A DNA stretch of 64,000 bases from Salipiger mangrovisoli (lineage in GTDB: Bacteria; Pseudomonadota; Alphaproteobacteria; Rhodobacterales; Rhodobacteraceae). The notes below the pieces were generated by a model. The model made no database searches, was not told the DNA's origin, and worked only from the letters and a program-made list of their open reading frames with translations. Where the stretch lies: NCBI RefSeq assembly GCF_015223355.1, contig NZ_JADFFK010000006.1:62001-126000 (forward strand), given 5' to 3'. A program made the position numbers and the translations under genes. Shown here in pieces: positions 18,905-27,739 of the stretch; position 1 is the stretch's first letter, and every line of letters begins with the position of its first letter.

Positions 18905-20194
18905 ATGGCGCTCGTGGAACCGCACCGGCCAGCCTTGAGCGCGCGCCGCGAGTCGGCGGACATCTGGGCCTTTGCCGATGTGACGCTGCTCTTCCTGGTG
19001 TTCTTCGTCAGCTCGGACTCGTTCATCCAACTCGGCAAGATCCAATCGCTGACCTGGATGATGTGCTACGCCATCGCGCTGCTGCGGTTTGGCATGCTGT
19101 GGCCATATTTCTTCCCGGTCCTCATGCGCAACAAGGTGCTGTTCATCTACCCGGCGGTCTGCATCGCCTCGGTGATCTGGTCCTTCTCGAAGGGCAGCAC
19201 GCTGGTGGCGAGCCTTCAGCTGACAATGTCGATGATGATCGGCTGCTATCTTGGGTGGCGCTATTCGCTGACCGTGATCATCAAGGCGCTCACCATCGTC
19301 ATCTCGATCTCGGTTTTTCTGTCAATCCTGCATTGGGCAACGGGAATATTTCCCTGGCCGGTCTACACGCGGGCAGGGGGGCTGGCGGGGCTTTACTCGC
19401 ACAAGAACATGTTGGGGCAGCGGGCCCTGTTCGCGGTGATCGCTATCATGGCCGTCTGGCTGATGCGCAGCCGCGAGGCCGGCACGCTTTTCAAGGTGGC
19501 GCTGATCCCGACGATGTTCGTGACGCTCTTCGCGCTGGTCCTGTCGCAATCGATGACCTCGGTGCTCTTGCTGCCGGTCCTCGGCGGCATGCTGTTTGTC
19601 ATCGGTTCGCGCCGGATCCCATCGCTTGTGGCGTTCCCTTCGGCTGTTCTCGGGCTGATCATGTTTGCGCTGGTGCCGGTGCTGCTGGGCCTCTACGGAA
19701 TCGATCCGGTGCAATCCGTGCTCGACGCGGTGGGGAAATCCTCGTCGCTGACCGGGCGGACGACGCTTTGGGAGGTTGCGCGCGGGGTGTCGGCGCAGCA
19801 TCCGTTCTTCGGGGTCGGATACGGCGCATTCTGGCAGGCCGGGGAATTTGCGCACGAGCGGTTCATGACTCAGGAGGCGGGGGCCACCACGAGCCGGTCC
19901 TTCCACAACTTCGTCTTTGAAATCCTTGTCGGCACGGGCTGGCCCGGCTTGCTGGCGATGATCGCGCTGCTCCTTGCGGCGACCAAGCAGCTGCTGCGGC
20001 TCTACGCCCTGCGCGGCTCTGCCGCCGCCGCCGGCGGCCTTGTGCTGATGGTCGGGATCATATTCACCTCGCTGCTGGGCACCACTTTGTTCCGCGGTCA
20101 TGAGTTCATGCTGATCCTGGTGGTCATCTTCATCGTGAGCGGCCGGGAGGAATGGACCTCCGGCGCTGCGCAGGGCGCACATAACCGCGCCTGA
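18905..20194 (+). CDS. exoQ: ExoQ-like polysaccharide polymerase (O-antigen ligase/polymerase family)
   Basis: This 429-residue protein has ten or more membrane segments and the Wzy_C-type periplasmic loop with GRTTLWEVARGVSAQHPFFGVGYGAFW and SFHNFVFEILVGTGWPGLL. SHKNMLGQRALF is typical of ExoQ-like polymerases. It would join repeat units at the periplasmic face, acting with the flippase, ExoP and ExoF. No strong ribosome binding site was seen. The start at 18905 directly follows the exoZ stop; an in-frame ATG at 18875 would overlap exoZ. The C-terminal region is soluble and short. Confidence 0.82.
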   Translation: MALVEPHRPALSARRESADIWAFADVTLLFLVFFVSSDSFIQLGKIQSLTWMMCYAIALLRFGMLWPYFFPVLMRNKVLFIYPAVCIASVIWSFSKGSTLVASLQLTMSMMIGCYLGWRYSLTVIIKALTIVISISVFLSILHWATGIFPWPVYTRAGGLAGLYSHKNMLGQRALFAVIAIMAVWLMRSREAGTLFKVALIPTMFVTLFALVLSQSMTSVLLLPVLGGMLFVIGSRRIPSLVAFPSAVLGLIMFALVPVLLGLYGIDPVQSVLDAVGKSSSLTGRTTLWEVARGVSAQHPFFGVGYGAFWQAGEFAHERFMTQEAGATTSRSFHNFVFEILVGTGWPGLLAMIALLLAATKQLLRLYALRGSAAAAGGLVLMVGIIFTSLLGTTLFRGHEFMLILVVIFIVSGREEWTSGAAQGAHNRA

Positions 20195-20446
20195 GCGCCG
20201 CATTTTTCACCTCAAAAGCTGCGTGAACAATTTCCCGGAGATCCTCACGGGAAAGTTAACCTGATCTTACCCTATGGTCAGCTATACCCTGACCCGTGGT
20301 TATGCTTTGGGTTGAGTAACCCCATGGTTAAGCCTAAGTCAGAACAGGTGTTTTCTGTTTTAAGGGTGTGGGAGTTGCTTGGGGAACACTCGTTAAAAGT
20401 GCAACGCCTGTTCAGAGAAGTTACACTCATCTGAAGGGACAGCACC
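20195..20446 (+). promoter_or_regulatory. Control region of the GH16-RTX gene with three direct repeats
   Basis: Three similar words occur in one orientation: CCCTATGGTCA (20270-20280), ACCCGTGGTTA (20292-20302) and CCCCATGGTTA (20320-20330). They share CCC..TGGTTA and are spaced 22 and 28 bases. The stretch is AT-richer than its surroundings. The spacing and position suggest a regulator-binding array for the GH16-RTX gene; the regulator is unknown. Confidence 0.45.
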
Positions 20447-23353
20447 ATGACGATCGTGGGAACAGACGACCGCGAATGGCTGCGCACGGAAGCAGACGGG
20501 GACACGATCCTCGCCCTTGGGGGCAATGACTACCTACAGAACAGGCACTCGGGAACGACGCTCGTCGGCGGCGATGGGAACGACCAGTACCGGCTTTACG
20601 ATCCCGACGCGGAGATCGTCGAAGAGGCAGACGGGGGGCACGACACGATCTGGGCCTGGCGGTCGATGACCATCCCGGACAACGTCGAAGACCTGGTGTT
20701 CAAGGCGGTGAGCAACTGGCACGCGATCCGCGGCAACGACCTGGGAAACAAGATCGTCGCGGGAAAGGGCACGCAGTCCTTCTCGGGGGGGCTCGGGGAT
20801 GACACCATCACCGGCGGTGCCGATGCCGACACCTTTTCGATCGAGGCCGGGCACGGGCACGATGTCATCACGGACTTCGAGGTGGGTGTCGATCTACTGA
20901 CGATCTGGATGCCCGAGTTTGCCAGCTTTTCCGACATTCTGGCCGCCTCCGAGGATACGGATGCGGGGCTGGTCATCACGCTCGGCGAGGATCAGTCGGT
21001 CACCCTGGAAGGCGTGCAGAAGGGCGAGATTTCGGCGGAGGATTTCGGCCTTCAGGAACTGCCGCTGCCGGAAGGCTACACGATGGTTCTGTCTTTCGAG
21101 GACGGTTTCGACGATGCCGGTTCGCTCACGAGCGGCGCCTGGAACACCCTGGCGCAGATCGGACACCCCGTCACCACGGTCATCTCGCGCGGCAACCGCG
21201 AGCACACCTACATCGATCAGGCGATCTACGACGAGGAAGGGAACATGCTCGTCGAGAACCCGCTTTCGGTGAAGGACGGGATCCTGACCATCACCGCCGC
21301 GCGCACCCCCGAGGCTGCCGCCGATCAGGTCGCGACCGAGTGGGTTTCGGGAAAACTCGACACGTACGACACTTTCAAACAGACCTACGGCTATTTCGAA
21401 GTGCGCGCCAAGGTGCCGGAAGGGCAGGGGTTTTGGCCGGCCTTCTGGCTCACCAACAATGACCATAGCTGGCCGCCGGAGATCGACATCCTCGAGATGA
21501 TGGGGGAAAAGACCGACGTCTATCGCACGGCGGTTCACAGCGCGATCTGGGGAACCAAGGTCACCGCTTCGGGCAATTCTCTGATCCCTGACGCCAGCGC
21601 GGATTTCCACGTCTACGGTATGCTTTGGACACCGCAGGAGATCACCTTTACCTTCGACGGCCACGTGATGTTCTCGATCCCCACGCCGACCAACATGCAC
21701 GACGAGATGGCGATCACGCTCAACCTCGCCGTGGGTGGCTGGACGGGGGGCTCGACCGAAGAGACGCCTGACTCGGGCGAGTTCCAGATCGACTACGTCC
21801 GCGCCTACGAAATCCCCGGCATCGAGGAACTGCCGCGCAACGAGGACATGAGCGCCTTTGGCGATCTCGAGTCGGGAGTGCTCAACACCAGCTCTTCGAA
21901 CCAGACGGCGCTCTACGACGACGTCATCTACACGGCGACGGAAGACACGCCTGACCTCATTGTGTCAGAGGGGGAAACCGCGACGCTCGTCGGCGATGCC
22001 GGTAACAACCTGCTGACCGGAAACGAGAATGGCACGACCTTCAACGGTTGGGACGGGGATGACACGATCATCGCGAGCGCGGGCCAAGATTATCTCATCG
22101 GTGGGGACGGTAATGATGTGCTCGACGGTGGCGTGGGGAACGACACGCAGGTGGGTGGCACCGGCGACGACACCTACATCATTCGGCGCGGCGACGGGGC
22201 CAGCGCGCCCGCCCGCGACCTGATCATCGAGGCCCCGGACGAAGGGTTTGACACGATCTATTTCGCCGACCTCCTGCCTGAGGACATCCGCAGCTACATC
22301 GACTGGGCGCGCTGGCACATCGTCGTGCAGGGCGAGGACGGCCCCGAGTACTTTGCGGTGAAGATGGTGCAGGGGCTCGGGGGCAGTGATCTTGGCAGCT
22401 ACGTCGAACGCGCGGTTTTTGCCGACGGGACTGTCTGGGATCTGACCGCCGGGCTGTACCTGTCGGCGGATGACGAAAACAACGTCAGCTCCGGAAGCAT
22501 CCACGACGACACGCTGCGCGGCAATGGCGGGGACGACACGCTGGTCGGCATGGACGGCGACGACAATATGGATGGCGGCGAAGGAACCGACATTCTCTAC
22601 GGCTGGAACGGCAACGATTACATGTTCGACAGTGGATCGGGAGACAGCGACAGCCTGTATGGCGAGGCCGGAAACGACACGCTGGTGGCTGGGGCCGGGA
22701 TCGACCTGCTCGATGGCGGAGAGGGTGATGACAGCCTCGTCGCCAGCCATGACGGAGACATCCTTGTCGGCGGTGCGGGGAACGATACGCTGCGGGGGCA
22801 AAGCGCGGCCGACACGCTCGACGGCGGCGACGGGGACGACTCGCTCTTCGCGGGTGGTGGCGACGATCTGCTCGACGGCGGCGCGGGAGACGACCGGCTG
22901 CTTGGCGAAGCGGGCAACGACACGCTCCGCGGCGGTGCCGGTAGCGACCGTCTGCTTGGGGGGCCAGGCGAGGACGTGCTGTTCGGCGATGCGGGTGACG
23001 ATATCCTTGAGGGTGAGGCGGGGAACGACTGGCTTCAGGGCGGTGCCGGCGATGACAAGCTCTACGGCGGCAAGGGCGATGACACGCTCGACGGCGGGCC
23101 GGGCCGGGACCGATACGAAGGGGGCGAGGGGGCCGATCTGTTTGTCTTCAGGCTCCACGAGATCGACCGCGACACGATCGTCGATTTCGGAGCGGAGGAC
23201 CGGCTCATCCTTCAGGTGGAGGGAGAGCTGCGCGATATCGCGATCAGCGATTTCAAGAACAAGATCTTCATCGAAGACAGCGCGACAGGCGAAATCTTCA
23301 CGCTGATCGGCAATGCTGCAACAGCCAGCGATGTGGAATTGCAGTTCATATAA
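20447..23353 (+). CDS. GH16 glycanase fused to RTX repeats at both ends
   Basis: This 968-residue protein has no signal peptide. Residues 1-205 are RTX-like (ALGGNDYL, GGDGNDQY, GGLGDDTITGGADADTF). A GH16 domain follows (about 215-455) with GYFEVRAKVPEGQG and WPPEIDILE, placing nucleophile Glu345, Asp347 and acid/base Glu350. The rest is RTX (GGDGND, GGAGDD and similar from about 505-580 and 685-915) and ends in a hydrophobic C-terminus typical of type I secretion signals. It contains no cysteine. A calcium-dependent secreted endoglycanase acting on the local exopolysaccharide, as ExsH does on succinoglycan, is the likely role. The start is preceded by GAAGGGACAGCACC. Confidence 0.85.
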   Translation: MTIVGTDDREWLRTEADGDTILALGGNDYLQNRHSGTTLVGGDGNDQYRLYDPDAEIVEEADGGHDTIWAWRSMTIPDNVEDLVFKAVSNWHAIRGNDLGNKIVAGKGTQSFSGGLGDDTITGGADADTFSIEAGHGHDVITDFEVGVDLLTIWMPEFASFSDILAASEDTDAGLVITLGEDQSVTLEGVQKGEISAEDFGLQELPLPEGYTMVLSFEDGFDDAGSLTSGAWNTLAQIGHPVTTVISRGNREHTYIDQAIYDEEGNMLVENPLSVKDGILTITAARTPEAAADQVATEWVSGKLDTYDTFKQTYGYFEVRAKVPEGQGFWPAFWLTNNDHSWPPEIDILEMMGEKTDVYRTAVHSAIWGTKVTASGNSLIPDASADFHVYGMLWTPQEITFTFDGHVMFSIPTPTNMHDEMAITLNLAVGGWTGGSTEETPDSGEFQIDYVRAYEIPGIEELPRNEDMSAFGDLESGVLNTSSSNQTALYDDVIYTATEDTPDLIVSEGETATLVGDAGNNLLTGNENGTTFNGWDGDDTIIASAGQDYLIGGDGNDVLDGGVGNDTQVGGTGDDTYIIRRGDGASAPARDLIIEAPDEGFDTIYFADLLPEDIRSYIDWARWHIVVQGEDGPEYFAVKMVQGLGGSDLGSYVERAVFADGTVWDLTAGLYLSADDENNVSSGSIHDDTLRGNGGDDTLVGMDGDDNMDGGEGTDILYGWNGNDYMFDSGSGDSDSLYGEAGNDTLVAGAGIDLLDGGEGDDSLVASHDGDILVGGAGNDTLRGQSAADTLDGGDGDDSLFAGGGDDLLDGGAGDDRLLGEAGNDTLRGGAGSDRLLGGPGEDVLFGDAGDDILEGEAGNDWLQGGAGDDKLYGGKGDDTLDGGPGRDRYEGGEGADLFVFRLHEIDRDTIVDFGAEDRLILQVEGELRDIAISDFKNKIFIEDSATGEIFTLIGNAATASDVELQFI

Positions 23354-23413
23354 ACAGGGGGCCGCTGCGGAGTGCGCCGCAGCGGCCCTCGCGGAAGACC
23401 GCGTCAGGCAAAG

Positions 23414-24100
23414 TCACGCGTCGTAGCCGAGGCTCTCGAAATCTGCGGCAAAGGCGGTGCGCAACAGGTCCTTGCTCGACGCACTGAGAAGGTCTCTTGG
23501 CGCGGTCGTCTTGACGGTGGTGTTTTCCCGCGGAAGTGTCAGCGGCCCGTCGATCTTCTGCGCGATGCCGGCCCAACCCTGATTGATCTCTTCCAGCTTC
23601 AGGATCTCGTCGACGATGATCTTCCCGTCGGGGTCGGTGATCCAGTCCATGCAGGGTGCAAACATGATCGGCTGGTCGAGAAGCTGCGCGTTGTGCTTGC
23701 CCCACACTTGCTCGACCCAGGTGTTGAGGTCGAGTGTGCCGTCCCCCATTCCGGTCTGCCGGGTGCGCACCCGGTAGCGATAGAGAGAGGCGACGCGATC
23801 ATAGGGGTGCCGCACCAGCGCGAAGGTGAACAGCCGGTCCCAAGCACGGCGGCCAATCTTGCGGCGCCGCTGCTCGGCGGTGTCGTGGATCTTGACCGGG
23901 ATCGAGAGCGCCTTCTCGATGCTGGTTCCGCCGCATTTGTTGATGTGGATGAAGGCATAGTCGCCCCGGCGCTTTTGCTGACGCAGGTAGCGGTAATGCG
24001 GGTTCTGGCGAAGTTCAGTTGAAACAGATTGGGCCAGACCGAGGGCTGGCGCAGGCACAGCATTCTTGACGGCCAAAATGGCGCGCTTCTTTATCGACAC
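23414..24100 (-). CDS. Carbohydrate sulfotransferase, sulfotransferase family 2
   Basis: The 228-residue protein has the family-2 PAPS loop AFIHINKCGGTSIEKAL (about 49-65) and the 3'-phosphate site FALVRHPYDRVASLYRYR (about 93-110). These mark it as a Golgi-type carbohydrate sulfotransferase relative, here bacterial. Translation starts at GTG (24100) with AGGAGG six bases upstream, a strong ribosome binding site that decides this start. It differs in family from the other two sulfotransferases of the locus, so it may modify a different sugar or position. The acceptor is inferred to be the exopolysaccharide. Confidence 0.8.
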   Translation of the reverse strand: MSIKKRAILAVKNAVPAPALGLAQSVSTELRQNPHYRYLRQQKRRGDYAFIHINKCGGTSIEKALSIPVKIHDTAEQRRRKIGRRAWDRLFTFALVRHPYDRVASLYRYRVRTRQTGMGDGTLDLNTWVEQVWGKHNAQLLDQPIMFAPCMDWITDPDGKIIVDEILKLEEINQGWAGIAQKIDGPLTLPRENTTVKTTAPRDLLSASSKDLLRTAFAADFESLGYDA

Positions 24101-24111
24101 GTGAAACCTCC

Positions 24112-24125
24112 TGGCGACGTCGCCA
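24112..24125. repeat. Perfect 14-base palindrome upstream of the sulfotransferase gene
   Basis: TGGCGACGTCGCCA lies 12 bases upstream of the GTG start and overlaps the ribosome binding site region. The related sequence CCCTGGCGA-CT-TCGCCAGGG occurs at 24257-24276, after the stop of the neighbouring glycosyltransferase, where it may be a transcript-end hairpin. An operator or translation-control role is inference. Confidence 0.4.
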
Positions 24126-24256
24126 TGATGTTAATTTATTGAAAAGTCTGAATTTTTGCCAAAGCTGATTGTCTAAACGTCGCTTTTACACTGGCAAATC
24201 GTTCCGCACGGCCGAAATGGCCGGTTACCAAAGTCTCTCGCGCACCCTCCTCATAC

Positions 24257-24276
24257 CCCTGGCGACTTCGCCAGGG
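24257..24276 (-). terminator. Hairpin after the GT2 glycosyltransferase gene
   Basis: A nine-base stem CCCTGGCGA/TCGCCAGGG lies about 20 bases beyond the stop of the minus-strand gene that ends at 24295. There is no T-run, so it may stabilise the 3' end rather than terminate by itself. Confidence 0.4.
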
Positions 24277-24294
24277 CACTCGTTAAACAATGTC

Positions 24295-25188
24295 TTAGTT
24301 GAACCACACGCCTTCACCCAGATCGCGGCCAGCCGCGCGCCGTGCGGTTGGGATCGCATGCGCAAAAAGAAGGCGGCGCGGACCGAAACCGACCCGAGCC
24401 GTGCGCATGTCGGACCAGAGGTTCCACTGGTCGTAGATCGCGTCGATTCGTTTCGGCAGCCCGGGCAGTCCCTCCTTGCGCAGATGGCGCATCAGGACAT
24501 GCATCTGCGCCTCGCGCAGGGCGTAGCGATTGTGCCTCCGCCAGAGCGCCTTCAGCCCGGCAAGGGAATCGACCGGGAAGGACTCGTAGTCGAAATACGC
24601 CTCGGGCACGGGGCAGATGCGCGTGAACTCGGGCTCGGCCTCGGGGTCGAGATCGCGCAGGATCATGTTGCGCAGGAAGGTGTCGTCGCCGATCAGCCCC
24701 ACGGGCAGCCAGAACCCGTCTTTCATGCGCGCAACCAATGCGTTGCGCAACATGTAGAAGTTCCCGGGAAGCCCGTGGTTCTTCAGGACCCGCTCGGCCC
24801 AGCCTGCAGAGCGCCGGCCACCGCGCGGCAGCCCCGAAAAGGCGAGCGCCTCGGGGTGAGCGTCCATCGCGGCGCGCATCCGGTCGAGCGCTCCTTCCGA
24901 CACGCGCACATCGCCGTCGATGAAGACATGTGCCGCGGCCTCGGCGGGGGCGAGGCTGTGCACGTAGACGTCCCAGGCGTTTGCCTTGTCGCCGAAGGCG
25001 ATGTCGACGCCGGAGAAGCGCGGATCACGCGCGCCGAATTCGGCGACGCGTTCGAGCGTGCGGTCGCGGGTGCCGTTGACCAGCACGGTGACCCGGTCCT
25101 CGGGCGCGAGACCCGCGGCGACCACGGCTTCGAGGCTGCGTATGATCGCCGCCTCCTCGTTGTAGGCGAAGATGGCAACCGAAAGCAT
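24295..25188 (-). CDS. Family 2 glycosyltransferase
   Basis: The 297-residue protein begins MLSVAIFAYNEEAAI, a standard GT2 N-terminus. It has HVFIDGDVRVSEGAL as the DxD metal motif and GLIGDDTFLRNMILRD as the catalytic region. It would add one sugar to the polysaccharide repeat. The start at 25188 overlaps the stop of the sulfotransferase gene upstream (TGATG), which supports it over the much longer reading frame reaching 25671. It is the last gene of the flippase-sulfotransferase-glycosyltransferase operon. The donor and acceptor sugars are unknown. Confidence 0.78.
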   Translation of the reverse strand: MLSVAIFAYNEEAAIIRSLEAVVAAGLAPEDRVTVLVNGTRDRTLERVAEFGARDPRFSGVDIAFGDKANAWDVYVHSLAPAEAAAHVFIDGDVRVSEGALDRMRAAMDAHPEALAFSGLPRGGRRSAGWAERVLKNHGLPGNFYMLRNALVARMKDGFWLPVGLIGDDTFLRNMILRDLDPEAEPEFTRICPVPEAYFDYESFPVDSLAGLKALWRRHNRYALREAQMHVLMRHLRKEGLPGLPKRIDAIYDQWNLWSDMRTARVGFGPRRLLFAHAIPTARRAAGRDLGEGVWFN

Positions 25189-26165
25189 CAGGCGGTCTTT
25201 CCCTTCTTGGCGGCATTGCGCCCGATCTGCGGGCCGAACATGCGCGCCCGGCGATCGAAAATCATTCGTTGCAGGCGGACGGCGGGCTTGAGCGTGTAGA
25301 GCCGTCCGCGCCAGGTTTCGAGCGTGCTGGCGACCGGATCGGTGGGGTAGCCAAGGGCGCGCAGCGTGTCGTTCATGATCGGCGAGACCTTCGCCAGATC
25401 CTCGGGCGTCAGTTCGCGGCGCCAGGCATCGGCGCGCGATGCGTCGACCGGCGTGTTGACCTTGCCCTTCCAGCTCATTTCCTGTGGCTTGATCACCGTG
25501 GTGCCGCCGCCGGTGTCGAGCATCTCGGCCACCGGCTCGACCCCGATATGCGCACAGAGCCGCGCCAGCTCGGTCGCCGGGTCGGCGAGCAGCGCCTCGT
25601 AGCGCACCGTCGTCAGCCGTGCCCCCGCCTGCGCAGCGAAGGTGTTGCCGAAGGAGATGTTGCGCACCCATTGCCGGGCGAGAGTCGCGGCATCGCCGGT
25701 CGCCCAGTCCACCTTTTGCAGCGAGCGCACGCAGGCGCGCCCGTCGCGGATGATCCAGATGATCCGGCAGTCGGGGAACCAGTCGACCAGCTCGTCGAGG
25801 TGCCGCAGATGCAGCGGCGTCTTCTCGACGACCCGTGTCGCGCCATGTGCGCGCCGATAGTGTTCGAGCAGCGTCGCAAAGACCGTGTTCTCGTCGAGCG
25901 GCGCGCCGGCACTGGCAGCTTTCAGCTCCGCGACGAAGCCGGCCCGGTCCGAGATCATGTATTGCAGCGGCCCGGTCATCGCGGCCTCCACCAACGCCTC
26001 GGGCCCCTGTTTTCGGGCGTCGATGAGCTGATAGCGGACCTGGTTCATGAACAGGCTTTCCGGCGTGGACACCAGATCGGGATGCCGGCCAAGCATCGAA
26101 GCCAGGAGCGTGGTGCCGGAGCGGGGATGTCCGACAACGAAGATGGGGGCGTGAGAGTCGGTCAT
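25188..26165 (-). CDS. PAPS-dependent sulfotransferase, sulfotransferase 3 type
   Basis: This 325-residue protein starts with IFVVGHPRSGTTLLASML, the classical 5'-phosphosulfate loop of this sulfotransferase group. RIIWIIRDGRACVRSLQKVDW (about 128-148) is the 3'-phosphate-binding region. It is the third sulfotransferase in the polysaccharide locus. Translation from 26165 puts the PAPS loop near the N-terminus as expected. It lies 17 bases after the flippase stop and overlaps the next glycosyltransferase start, so all three are one operon. Sulfation of the exopolysaccharide repeat is the likely but unproven role. Confidence 0.8.
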   Translation of the reverse strand: MTDSHAPIFVVGHPRSGTTLLASMLGRHPDLVSTPESLFMNQVRYQLIDARKQGPEALVEAAMTGPLQYMISDRAGFVAELKAASAGAPLDENTVFATLLEHYRRAHGATRVVEKTPLHLRHLDELVDWFPDCRIIWIIRDGRACVRSLQKVDWATGDAATLARQWVRNISFGNTFAAQAGARLTTVRYEALLADPATELARLCAHIGVEPVAEMLDTGGGTTVIKPQEMSWKGKVNTPVDASRADAWRRELTPEDLAKVSPIMNDTLRALGYPTDPVASTLETWRGRLYTLKPAVRLQRMIFDRRARMFGPQIGRNAAKKGKTA

Positions 26166-26182
26166 TGCAGGGGCATTCCGTG

Positions 26183-27538
26183 TCAGGTTGATGTCCGGGC
26201 GCGCAGGAGCTTGATCATCGCGCCGGGTGCAGAAGTGTCGATGCCGGTGCGCTTCAGGCTGACCCACCACAGGCCGGCGTAGCCGACGAAAAAGGCGAAG
26301 ACGAAGCCAATGCTGGTCACCATGGCGGGGTCGAACATCGGCAGCACGAGGGTCAGAAGCGCGCTTACCGGCAGCAGCACAAGCGTCATCAGCTGGACCC
26401 AGAAGATCGGCTTGCGCATGTCATGCACCAGCAGCACCAGGTCGGCCTTGCCGAACAGGGCCTTGATCAGCGGGATCGCCATGAGCGTCAGGGTGATCCC
26501 GTCGGCCGAGGTGTAGTGCTTGCCAAAAGCTGCAAGCAACGGTTTCAGCGCGAAGAGCACCGCCAGCACCATGATCGCGCAGAGCACGAGCTTGGTCGCG
26601 CCCCCGACCGCAAGCAGCTTTGTCGTGCGCTGCTCCTGCCGCGCATGCAGGGCACGCGAGAGTTTGGCCGAGAACGAGATCTCGACCGCGGAGATGGCGA
26701 AGCCCAGGAGGCCGGACAGGCTCAGGGCGACGGTGATCAGCGCGACCTGTTCAAGCGAGAGCACGGTGGACGCGACCACGATCATCAGGATCTTGGCGTT
26801 GTCGTTGATCATCCGCGACGGCAGCAGATAGAGGCCGGTCGTTAGCCATGCCTTGGGGTTCTCGATCCGGGGCGCCTGCGCTTTGGTGAAGGCCAGGGCA
26901 TCGCGCAGCAGGTAGTGCTGCAGCGCCATGTTCGCGATCACCGTGATGGCATAGAGCACCAGCGCGGAAGAGACCGTCAGCTTCAGACCCAGCGCCGCGA
27001 CGACAAGCAGCATGGCCAGCAGCATCAGCGGGCGCACCAATTCGCGCGGCACCTGCGAGGCCGCGGCCTTGTCCAGCGCGACACCGATCGCGGCGCCGGT
27101 CTGCACCCGCGCCATGCCGGCGATCATCAGCGTGACCAGCAGCACCCCGGCCAGGCTGGTGTGCAGGTACTCGGGGAACTTGATCCAGACTATGGCGAGG
27201 TAGAGCGCCATGGTGCAGGGGGCCGCGATCGCGATGGCCTGGCGCGAAAAGGCGATGAAGCCGGCGGCCAGATCATCGGTGCCGTTCTGCCGGGCACGCA
27301 CCACGGCGCGGATCGCCACCGGGGCAAGGTTCAGCGTCGCGAGCGGCACCAGAAGCTGCGCAAGCGACCACAGAGAAGAGACCGCGCCGAACTCCGCGGG
27401 GGTCAGCAGCCGGACGAAGATCAACGTGTAAGCGAGAGTAGCAAGATTGCCCCCGACGCGCGCCAGCATGACAACCGAAAACGAGGCGAGCGCCTGCAGA
27501 ATCTCGGAGCCGACAATCTTCTTTTGAATTGTATTCAA
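26183..27538 (-). CDS. Polysaccharide flippase (Wzx/ExoT-like MATE-type transporter)
   Basis: The 451-residue protein has about 12-14 hydrophobic segments and a polysaccharide-synthase N-terminus (LATLAYTLIFVRLLTPAEFGAVSSLWSL). It should flip the undecaprenyl-linked repeat unit across the inner membrane, supplying the ExoQ-like polymerase. Translation appears to start at TTG (27538) with AGGACGG eight bases upstream. It heads the operon with a sulfotransferase and a glycosyltransferase, so the repeat may be sulfated before or while it is exported. ExoT of succinoglycan synthesis is the nearest functional analogue. Confidence 0.78.
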   Translation of the reverse strand: MNTIQKKIVGSEILQALASFSVVMLARVGGNLATLAYTLIFVRLLTPAEFGAVSSLWSLAQLLVPLATLNLAPVAIRAVVRARQNGTDDLAAGFIAFSRQAIAIAAPCTMALYLAIVWIKFPEYLHTSLAGVLLVTLMIAGMARVQTGAAIGVALDKAAASQVPRELVRPLMLLAMLLVVAALGLKLTVSSALVLYAITVIANMALQHYLLRDALAFTKAQAPRIENPKAWLTTGLYLLPSRMINDNAKILMIVVASTVLSLEQVALITVALSLSGLLGFAISAVEISFSAKLSRALHARQEQRTTKLLAVGGATKLVLCAIMVLAVLFALKPLLAAFGKHYTSADGITLTLMAIPLIKALFGKADLVLLVHDMRKPIFWVQLMTLVLLPVSALLTLVLPMFDPAMVTSIGFVFAFFVGYAGLWWVSLKRTGIDTSAPGAMIKLLRARTST

Positions 27539-27739
27539 TTTATTCGCCGTCCTTGTGAGCGGTTCAGCGCAAATCTATACCAAGTAACCTAACGTCTATG
27601 CGCTTGGCATGACATATTGCGCTGCAGCATAAAAGCGACGTTTTGGCAAACGTCCGCCGAGCCGGGCCTTTCGCCGCCGAAGGCCGGGGCACACGGCGCG
27701 AAATTCCGCACATGCGCTGCGATGCGGCAAGGCGAGCCT

